Shown: one piece after another, positions 42,101-49,814 of the stretch
Layout: every line of letters starts with the position of its first letter
Numbering within the stretch: the stretch's first letter is position 1
Origin: Symbiodinium natans
Taxonomy: Eukaryota; Sar; Dinophyceae; Suessiales; Symbiodiniaceae
Length of the DNA stretch: 49,814 nucleotides
Reading direction: 5' to 3'
Assembly (NCBI GenBank): GCA_905221605.1
Contig: CAJNDS010000073.1
Location: 189,001 to 238,814 of the forward strand
Program-made: the position numbers and the translations under genes
The notes under the pieces: model-generated
Database searches by the model: none
Seen by the model: only the letters and a program-made list of their open reading frames with translations
Told to the model about the DNA's origin: nothing

Positions 42101-42503
42101 TGTTCGCCTGCCCCTTTGCCATCCTTTGCGTCCAAACTGGATGTTGGTGAAGAGAGGACTTTGTCAGAAGATGCCCCCAGGTCCAGCAGCATCCATGCCT
42201 CGGAGACCTTGTCTTCACTGCGGTTCGCCGTTCGTGCAAGAAAGGTTGAAAACAGTGCCTGAAGCTCACCGTGCCTTTTTTTGTGTGTGCTTTGCGCATT
42301 GGTGCAGCCGCAGCCGGCGGCGTCTGCTCAGGTTGGTGTGACAGTCTGCAATTCCCAGTCGAAGCAAGCTTCCGACAGGCATCTGATACCATGTGTCACT
42401 GCTGACACGGGTGTTTGTGCAAAGAGAGGCTATGGGCTATGGGCATGCCAGGCAGCTTGAGAGGAGAATCGCGCAGCTTCGACGAGAGCTTGCCCAATCC
42501 TCG
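39030..42503 (+). CDS. Kinesin motor domain plus first coiled coil (multi-exon gene span)
   Basis: Thirteen exon-like blocks give the kinesin motor in canonical order. VRVVARFRPPVSEEERQ (strand 1, 39030); TSQQQVYEDVG (39564); GYNGTILAYGPTGSGK (P-loop, 39771); VYLERVRDFLSP (the E-I-Y…D-L-L helix, 40412); VDKELPGGVEGLTYKEVTV (40520); RVAANTSLNEHSQRTRH (switch I region, 41073); LTLVDLAGSEK (switch II, 41423); LEEAKKINSSLSAL (41649); GHVIEALSERR (41813); HVPYRDSRLTRLLEESLG (41946); GGNCRTTLLVACSP (42069); ETLSSLRFAVRARKVEN (42182, end of motor); QLERRIAQLRRELAQ (coiled coil, 42453). The motor precedes the coiled coil, so this is an N-terminal-motor kinesin: an ATP-driven microtubule motor for cargo or flagellar/spindle work. 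The exon after the P-loop (T-H-T-M) was not found. Introns are 70 to ~600 bp. Subfamily is not assigned. Confidence 0.92.
39564..39818 (+). CDS. Kinesin exons: helix before P-loop and P-loop
   Basis: 39564-39599 reads ETSQQQVYEDVG, the T-Q-x-x-V-Y helix. About 39729-39818 reads QLGEAVVWAWSLRSGYNG, then TILAYGPTGSGK with the Walker A GPTGSGK at 39798-39818. Pro replaces the common Gln (AYGQTGSGKT). The exon appears to end within …GGCAA|GTGG, so the conserved T-x-T-M would lie on an unfound exon. Confidence 0.85.
40412..40606 (+). CDS. Kinesin exons: E-I-Y/D-L-L helix and following loop
   Basis: After gacag|, 40412-40474 reads VYLERVRDFLSPKTPNPQLK, corresponding to (I)Y-x-E-x-(V/I)-R-D-L-L-x-P in kinesins. 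About 40520-40606 reads VWVDKELPGGVEGLTYKEVT, the segment that normally gives the G-V-x-V-x-G-L-(T/S)-E strand. Confidence 0.75.
41073..41461 (+). CDS. Kinesin exons: switch I and switch II
   Basis: 41073-41139 reads LRLRVAANTSLNEHSQRTRH, aligning with R-x-x-A-A-T-x-x-N-x-x-S-S-R-S-H but with the last part changed. 41423-41461 reads CKLTLVDLAGSEK after acceptor gccag|, an intact D-L-A-G-S-E switch II, followed by GC, a possible GC donor. Confidence 0.85.
41649..42254 (+). CDS. Kinesin exons: C-terminal half of the motor
   Basis: Five blocks: 41649-41696 (GMLEEAKKINSSLSAL), 41813-41848 (GHVIEALSERR), 41946-41999 (HVPYRDSRLTRLLEESLG), 42069-42112 (GGNCRTTLLVACSP) and 42182-42254 (SSIHASETLSSLRFAV, RARKVEN), the last ending at a GTGCCT donor. 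All conserved microtubule-binding and neck-proximal residues expected here are present. Confidence 0.88.
42453..42503 (+). CDS. Kinesin exon: coiled coil after the motor
   Basis: After atgccag|G, the frame reads QLERRIAQLRRELAQSS with heptad spacing of Leu/Ile. It follows the motor directly, so it is probably the neck or stalk. Confidence 0.65.
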
Positions 42504-43424
42504 GGCGCTCGGCACTGGCCGTCCAGAAGCTGTCTTTTCCAACCTTGCTGGCTTCGGTGGCGGCGATGAGAGATGTTTGTTCTGTTTGCCAATCGCGATC
42601 AGTCTTTAGTAAAGCTGCGTGACCGACTCCAACAGTCCTCTGGCCCATCGGCTTCATGATGGTCTCATGACGTGGGTGGGAGTCGCCGAAAGTATCCAAT
42701 TCTGGGTGCAGCAACCGTGATTGATCGTGATTGTGTTGGGGGGTTTTCGTGAGGCACACCCGGCACGCTCCTAAAACGAGGGGTTCTCTGCGCTATCATC
42801 GGCCATGACTGGGAGTCGGCCGGAGGCTTCACAGGCATTCGCTGCCTTAAAGGAAAGGTGCAATGTGAGTTGCACAATGTGGCTTGGACACTGCTCATCA
42901 TCATTGTCAGGTTCATGGACGTCGTGACATCACTAGAACGAACTCCGTTCGCAGAGGAATGTTTCGCAAGGCAGTATTTTTCAGTCATAGAGGAGAAGCC
43001 AGTTCCCGAACCTTCAGGTCATCGAACTGATAAATTTTCCACCACAGATTCAACGGTCGAGTTTAGTGGAAATCCACAAGCGCGAAGCAAAGTCTGATCG
43101 ATGTTCTATATACCCGCATGAAGCTGGTCGAGTTTTACTCTGCACCAAGTCGAGAACTTGGAACTCTGCACATAGCACGTTGCTTCTGTGGAGTGAAAGT
43201 TGTTACTTCTTGCGCAAGGCCAGACTGGAAAGTCGCAGAGCCGTGTGATGCCCCAGTCAAGATCCGAACAGAAAGGCAAAATGCCGTAGATCTCATCATG
43301 TGATGCTAAGCAAGGCCACTCGCTCCCCATCAGCAGACAGGCGTCGATCGTCAAGGTCCAGTCATGTACTAGCTTAGTAGGCATGTTGTTGGTGGCAATG
43401 GCCACGCGAGCCTTCTCAAGCTGC

Positions 43425-44881
43425 TGCTACTGAAGAACAGGTCCAGCATAGCAAAATCTATGTCGACATCCTCACTGAGTCCCGAGAGTCAGTGGCTCAA
43501 ATCGCGATCGAAAGACATTGGCTTCCCCTTGAACCAGGGACTCTCTTAGCCAAGGTTGCGGCAAGATGCCCGCGGTGCGGTCCTTCGCGAAGGTTTGTGG
43601 AGTGGAAAGTGGCCTTCGGCTCGCCACCAAGGTGCCTCTTGCGAAGGAGAAGAAGACCTCCTTGGCTTCCTTGGCTTGGTTAGGGCGGCTGCTCATGAAA
43701 CTCTGAGCCAACAACATTGTGATGTGTGATGCAGCCAGGAGCAAAACCGCTTGGGCAGCTCCTTTGAATCTTGATGTTACTTAGATATTGAAGCATCCCA
43801 TACTCTTGCTTCCAAGTTTTCCTGCCGTAACGCTTGCCAAGGAAGTGCCGGAGGCACTGCCAGTGAGCAACAGCGTCAGAAGCCGAAAGTGCCACAGAAA
43901 TTTTTCAGCCAAGCGGTGGTCCCCACTCTGCATTTGAGGTTACGTTGCTCGGCAGCTGCAGGAGCACCGTTGATCCAGGCAACGGCACCAAGTTAAAAAG
44001 TGAAAGCCCGTAAGAAGCGGCGGGCCAGGATCAGGCGTCTCATCCACTTGCTCAGTGGCTGCAGTCTCACTGACAGGCCAGGTGTGCTGATGAGTGACAA
44101 GAGTGTTTTGTGGTGATGGACAGGAAATCAATTTTTCGGGTCTCGTTGAGGTACATACCCCGCTTGTCAGGATCAATGTTGATATGCTGTAACAGAAGCC
44201 TGTGTAGTCAGAGTTCCCAGCATAAGTACTCGAATGTTTAGAAGTTTGGGGAGAGTTCCTGGATGTTGCTGGGTGACAGGGCTGTCTTGGATGCACTGGC
44301 ATCATCGCAGGCTCTGCCGCTGGCACTCCGCCTGGTGCTCGGCAACAGAATCAGAAGTTGCCAGCCATGATCGCGGCATTGGGTTGCTACCGCAAGCCTG
44401 AGGCTTTCGCGTGATCGTGATGTCCCGAGAGAGGAATCTCCGTGTCCGCCACCCACTCGCCAGTTTCTCAGAAAAAACAACAGTGTCAGAATTTGCCTCA
44501 GCATCGCAACAAGGCAAGATTGTTTTATCGGAAGAATGAAATACATTGATGCATATGCCCATATCTCCTTGCCTCATTCAGTGCGGCATGAGACTTGCAG
44601 ACTTGGTCGGTGAAGTGCAGGTGGCAGCTACAGTTTTCTCATTGAGGCCAGTCGATTTGCAATGTCAGAGTATAGAAAGGCGGACATCCCGCATGTGCTT
44701 GTATGCCACGGTTTCAGCGCTGCACTGTTTGACGAGCATGATTCATAGAGACAGGCGACACCTTTGGCTGACATGCCTATGACGCTGAAAGGGTGGAGCA
44801 TAGGCCAGAACGGCACTCAGAGACTCAGATTTCCATGCGAGTGTGTGGCGACGTCACAAGAGAGGGAAGCCGCGCAGAAAG
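43425..44881 (+). CDS. Possible stalk exons of the kinesin gene
   Basis: 43425-43506 is open and helix-like (TEEQVQHSKIYVDILTESRE, SVAQIAIER). 44836-44881 reads ECVATSQEREAAQK before a clear GTGAGC donor. Both are charged and on the kinesin strand. The remaining sequence of 42504-46489 shows no other motif. Assignment is by position and composition only. Confidence 0.3.
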
Positions 44882-45619
44882 GTGAGCCAAGACTGTGGCT
44901 CCAAAGTTTCTCAGGTCGTCGGTGCAAGTTCTCTGTGGAGATTCGGTTCTCGAGGCACGCTCTAAGTCTGCCTCCAGTGAGTCTGCAACTCCAAATCGCG
45001 TATCAGTTGCGCTGCAGCCGATGACCCGATACGCCGCTTAGCCAATAAGAAAGCTGGTATAATTCGCCGAGAATTGCCGACACATGGGAAGAGACGCCGG
45101 GCTTCTGGCGCCGCCTCCGGGGGTTCGGGTGGAACGATTTTCTGGCCTGTTTGATTTTGCCGTTTGTGGCTCCGGGGGATGTGCGCGACATTCATCTGGT
45201 GTGCCAACATGTCACGAAAGCTAGCCCGTGGGAGCTAGCCGACTTTCTTACCAACCGTAAGGTTGAACAACAGGGCTATGGGGATGGAAAATAATGGGGT
45301 GTGTGCAAGTTGGGGCTAATCCCCACTGGGATTCGGTGGCCAAGGTCCTGAACGGTACCTTGTCAGCCCGCAAATTGATGCTTAGCCTTCGGGGCGCTTG
45401 GGCTATGCACCACTGTGGCTCACGGTCAAAAATCTGCTGTGAAATATTTCTTCAAGGCAGCGTTGAAACCATGTTACTACATCTCCAAGTGCAGCATTGA
45501 AGCCACATACGCAACATGCTAAAAGCATCGTGCACAAAAGGAGGTGCAGCCAGAAACCATATCTCCACTTCACGGCTCCATGTCGGTGCGCATGCGCTCA
45601 ACCTCTTCAGACCCTCATG

Positions 45620-45990
45620 CTCCGCCATGCATCGTCTGAGAGGTCTTTGGGGATATTCTGGGTTGCGCTCCAGGGGCTTCTCTGGGGGATTTTTTTGGGG
45701 ATCTGGGGTTTGGCGCTCCAGGGGCCTCTGAGGTTGCAGGGACTGTCCGGCTGTGCTGCAAGGTTTTGTGGGATGTTCTTTCGCTTGGGCTGGGGGGGTT
45801 GGGCAATCCAGAAGTTCTCTGAAAAAACACTCGGGCTGGGCACTCCAGGAATCTGTATGGGGATACTCTGGGTCCAGGGACTGTCTGAGGTTGGCACTCG
45901 ACGGATTTTTTGGGGGTGCACTGCGTTGCACGCCGATTGCTGGGCGCTCCAGGGGTTCTCTGGAGGGGGATTCTCCGACGATGTGGGTTG
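45620..45990. repeat. Degenerate GGGCGCTCCAGGGG / GGGGAT repeats
   Basis: At least five loose units of about 50-80 bp built from GCGCTCCAGGGG, TTCTCTG and GGGGATTTTTTGGGG. They give long Gly/Phe/Trp-rich frames on plus and Pro-rich frames on minus that I do not regard as genes. They lie in what would be an intron of the kinesin gene. Confidence 0.65.
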
Positions 45991-46489
45991 GGATACGGGT
46001 GATGGGCAAGGAGTAGACCGGCCGCGCACTGGGTAGTCAACTGCAAGTCTCACACTTGCCTGTTCGGTCAGTGTTGTTCTCCTGTGGCTTCTCGAGCAAC
46101 TGCGCTAGCTTTCGTTCCTGCCGTGCCCCACAAGTTGCATATGAGCAGACCTGCATTGTGGGTCCGATCCTGGCCCCAGGCGGGTGAAGATCGGCTTGAT
46201 GGGCGTGGTACGAAGGCCAGCCGGGTAGTCATGGCGTGGAGCGTTTCTTGCACTGCGGTTCTCGTAGGCGAAGCCCACGGAGTTCCAGGGCGTTTGCCTC
46301 AGTGGAGGGTAATTCTTGATGGGGTCTCTTGTGTGCGAACTCCTGCGGACTTGCATGAAACGTCGGTGACGGGACTGTGATGGGTGTGACATCTTTGCAT
46401 CGCTGCAACCATTGGGTGACTAGCTTGAAGAGCTGCTCGACGAGTAGGACTGTGTCGTGTGCCCCGGGCCTTTGTGTCAAGGCCGTCCG

Positions 46490-46966
46490 ATGGATGCAGA
46501 ACTCTCTGGCCGTTGCCGAGATCTAGAAAGGCAACTCGATGCCGAACGGAGGCAGCATGCGCTCGAGCCACTTGGCCGCAGTAACGACAAGTCTTACCTC
46601 CGGCTTCGGCTATTTTTTATGAGTAGCATGTTTGGGGAGCCGACATGTTTAGACTTGACTCCGGACGCGCTCTTTCATGGTATGCGCAGTCCTTTGAAGT
46701 GCTTCGATTGAGTCTTGAGCAAAGAATCACCTGAGATGGTGACCCTGGGTGGCCCAGCATTCTCCTGATGCCGCCGATCTATGCCGATCTTATCTTGAGT
46801 AAGTTGCCCCTAGCCCCGGCATGTCGTTAGAGTAACATCCCCATCGCAAATCTATGCGCTTGGATTGCGCAAATGGTGTGCTAGGCGAATAGATGCCCGT
46901 GTAGCGCAGAAGTCTTAGGTTGGAAAGTCTTCAGCGGCAGCATGCAGAGGACACACGAGCTTTCTG
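46490..46966 (+). CDS. Probable coiled-coil exons of the kinesin stalk
   Basis: 46490-46570 encodes MDAELSGRCRDLERQLDAER then RQHALE, a clear heptad pattern. About 46920-46966 encodes ESLQRQHAEDTRAF. Further charged blocks on the same strand lie at 48223-48280 (QVEAQAGEVEELRGTAE) and 49090-49135 (LRSAELEKLEGK). They extend the kinesin gene to about 49.1 kb if they belong to it. Exon borders are not fixed. Confidence 0.4.
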
Positions 46967-49814
46967 TGCAGGGCGGATTCTGTTTCAACGTCTTGCATGG
47001 GCAGCTCAACACATCGCAGGGGCTTCAGACTTCGCCAATGAGAAGCACAGCCTTTGCCTTATACAACAATGCCAAGGGCACCTAGGCGAGATGCAAAGGC
47101 GTTGCGAGGCGAGTCCGGCGACTGTCTCGTGGCTTGCGTGCGTTGACCACATATTTCTGACACACACACACACCACACAGAAACACGCGCATGTGATATC
47201 ACGCGAAGCTGAATGCCAAGGCCCCCGGGGCTTCACGTTTGGCCGCATTGGCCAAGACTGTCCCAAGCTCTGCAGGCGATTGGCTACCCCCAATGCAGTG
47301 AGCCGAAAGGACATCTCTGCTCCCTAATGCCGCAATATCTTAAATGCTTGCGAGCGCCTCCGCAGACGGGGTTCCTGCGGCCCCTGCGACATGTGAGCTT
47401 ATGTGAGGGTTGGGCTCCGTGGCGCATCTCAACCAAAGTGCCATGAACCCTGTTTAAAGGGTCGACCCTACTAGCTGCTTGATCAACCTGAGAAGATCGC
47501 ACTCAGCAGGCGCAGCCCAAACATTGAGCAATATGTCTCCGCAATGAAATACTATCACTTTCGGTTTCTTCAACATCGAAGGCTTCGATTGCATTTATTG
47601 AAACAACTCCCAAAGTCCCAGCTGCTTGCTTGCCCGAAGTTTCAGGGGGTCCGAGGAGGGTTCCGCAAGCCCAAAGCCATTCTATTTTTCGGCTTTGGCT
47701 CTACCAAGAGAACTTGGCAATGTCAGGGATGGGTGGGCGGTTGGGATGTGGGGAATGGTTGGGAAAGGGGGAAGGGTACCAGATCCGGGTCAAACGCCTG
47801 TCGGCCGGAGGCCGGGCCGAATTGCGCACCGACCTTTTTCAGCGCAAGACCTTTTCGTTAGCGCACACAAGCCAAGCTTCGGCGGCATGGCAGGCTTGAG
47901 CGGCGGGAGCGTTTCCAGGACCCTGCAAGCGTGCGCAATCCGACTGGTTTTCAACATGGATGTAGCCACTTGCGCCAGTGATCCATTGCGAGGACTCGAA
48001 GCTCGGAAGGGGCAAAGCCCGCGATGAATCACGAAGCCCAGCCCTGTGCGAGCATATTCGTAGTGCCAGATGTCACCTGATTGGCTTGCTTTGGCAGATC
48101 TGTGCATTCTGGCTGTAGGCTTGGCCAGCCGCCTTTGCGCATGCTGTTCCATCGGCGGGCACAGCCTGCTTTGCACCGGCAGCTTCCTTGGAATGTGGGT
48201 GTTCTATGATGTTCCAAGTTGAAGCCCAAGCCGGTGAAGTTGAAGAGCTGCGCGGAACTGCCGAGGTGATTTGCCCGTTTGACCCTGAGCTTATGATGCT
48301 GTTCAGATGGCAGTTGGGTTTTTGTTGCGGAGATTGCACAGGATAGTTATGAATGCTTCTCTTCTCACACGTGGCCACTTCCCCAGGCAGACTTCAGGTC
48401 GCACTCCAAAAGCCTCTCCTGTTCTGAGCCAGGACAGAGTGCCCGTAGGAGAGCTCTTAAAGGGGCTTGAGCATGACCTTGTGGATCTTCTTTTTGACTT
48501 GGCCAGTATCTCTGCAGCTCTCCGGGTCCGCAGATGATGCCTTCAGTGCTCGGCCAGCTGGATGCGCGGCCCTCGCGACTGCTGCTCACAAAAGCGCATT
48601 GTCAGAAACAACAGATGACGGATGTTTCAGGATAATGAGTGCTCTGATGCTTGTTCATAACGTGTAACATCGTGTAAAGAACTGCTTGTATTTTTGCAAG
48701 TGCAGCTGCATTCCCTGAATGATGGTGACGGTTTGGATCCACTGGAACTCGCTCGAGCATGTGCCACTGTGAGGCCTCTTTGCCGGAGCGACCAAGTCCG
48801 CATCTCAAGCAAGGGCAGCTTCTTCGAACCTTCCTCCAGGTGCTGGTTTAAAAGGCTGATGCAACTTGACAAAGCCAGAGGTAGTGTGCCCTCGGCACCG
48901 CTCAGGTTCTGGCAGTCGCTTGCTGATGGCCTCGGTCAGCGCCCACAGAGACTTGCTTGTCCTTCGTTGTCCTTCCTTCCGCACACTGTCATGATTTTGT
49001 GTGCCCGAGGCAGCACGCGGGAGCTGGCGCATCGCAGGCCTCAGTCAGATGCCCTTTTGTAGAACAAAGCATCAATCAGTTGGCTGCGCATCAGTGGCTG
49101 CGCTCGGCTGAGCTTGAAAAACTGGAAGGCAAGAGCTGCTCACCTCGGCAAACGTCAGCTACCTAGATGTTTGGATGGTAGCAGGCCCTGCGCTGGTGTA
49201 GAATTCAAGCTTACGGCATCTGCTGACAAATGCCAAGTCGGTATATCGTGTGTCCGACTGGCACATGACCCCCTATCTGTCACTGTGTTTCATTTTCTGC
49301 ACCTACGCAGCCTCCCTGATGCAATGTTTTGTTGCCTTAGGCTTTCTCGTAGCCCGACGCCACGCCGTCAAGCTCTGCTGGGAGAAGCTTCGCCAATCTG
49401 CACTTCAGAGGCAGCGTGTCTTTCGAAATATTTTCGATTGTCTCGGCTGATGTTGAAAGAGCTTGGCACGCTTAAGAGGTACTGCGGCTACACCGTTGAC
49501 GATCCGTTGCAAATAGATGACTTTTTGGTGCCCTTGACCCTTTGGAGAAAGGGGTCTGGCCGGCAAATGCAGGTCAACATGCACGTGTGTACAGGCGAGG
49601 TAGCGATTCACCCTCATGACGGCATTTCTTGCCGGAATTAATGAATTTCGAACACTAGAAGGCTTCAGGAATACAAACCTTTGAATATGAGAAATCTTGA
49701 TGATACTCTATTTTTTCTTTTCGTATCGATGGGTATTTTTTCTAAAAATCTTCTTCGCTCTGGGACACAGGACTACTCTAAAACAATGAGATTCTCTGTG
49801 CTTCGTTACTGGCT
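46967..49814. other. Right end of the window
   Basis: Apart from the coiled-coil-like blocks at 48223-48280 and 49090-49135, and a short CA run at 47162-47176, no feature is recognised. The last 170 bp are AT-rich. Confidence 0.3.

Noticed and set aside
45497-46053. Gly/Trp/Phe-rich plus-strand frame and Pro-rich minus-strand frames
   Set aside because: They follow degenerate GGGCGCTCCAGGGG repeats; no domain and no conserved residue pattern.

Overview
The window looks like nuclear DNA of a dinoflagellate (Symbiodiniaceae or a related lineage; the species cannot be told from the sequence). The evidence is seen directly. Protein-coding signal is split into many short exons separated by introns of 100-1500 bp. 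Several splice junctions have the dinoflagellate AG|G form with GC- or GA-type donors. Plant-type TTTAGGG telomere-like tracts occur inside the sequence. Fragments of DIRS-like and Copia-like retroelements occupy a quarter of the window. No bacterial operon structure, rRNA or CRISPR was seen.

Layout. 1-2898 (+): 3' part of a DIRS-type reverse transcriptase/RNase H ORF that is open to the window edge, followed by two identical 179-bp direct repeats. 3572-3970 (+): frameshifted retropepsin fragment. 4093-5729 (-): spliced unrecognised gene with a Ser/Lys-rich tail. 6223-12334 (-): Copia-like element (Gag, protease, SAP-like motif, integrase, RT, RNase H) in which 1,120 bp carrying the RT is inverted. 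12335-14660: non-coding with degenerate repeats. 14661-16361 (+): single-exon multi-pass membrane transporter. 16362-20211: mostly non-coding. 20212-27214 (+): sugar-porter MFS gene in at least 15 exons; one intron holds a 10-copy hairpin tandem array (23501-24672). 28289-29220 (+): exon-like pieces of an unrecognised gene. 29844-30095: GAA microsatellite. 30480-32345: telomere-like block bounded by inverted ATAGACCCCTAT arrays. 32791-32882: 9-bp minisatellite. 32883-39029: no recognised gene. 39030-42503 (+), probably continuing to about 49 kb: kinesin with an N-terminal motor followed by coiled-coil exons.

The three host-type genes that can be named (membrane transporter, sugar porter, kinesin) lie on the same strand, as is common in dinoflagellate unidirectional gene arrays. 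The retroelements and the unrecognised minus-strand gene lie at the left end. Nothing indicates that the genes form one pathway. The most notable structures are the frame-restoring internal inversion in the Copia element, the intronic hairpin array, the fold-back-like telomeric block and the DIRS-style split repeat. All exon borders are inferred by eye from protein motifs and nearby AG/GT(GC) dinucleotides.
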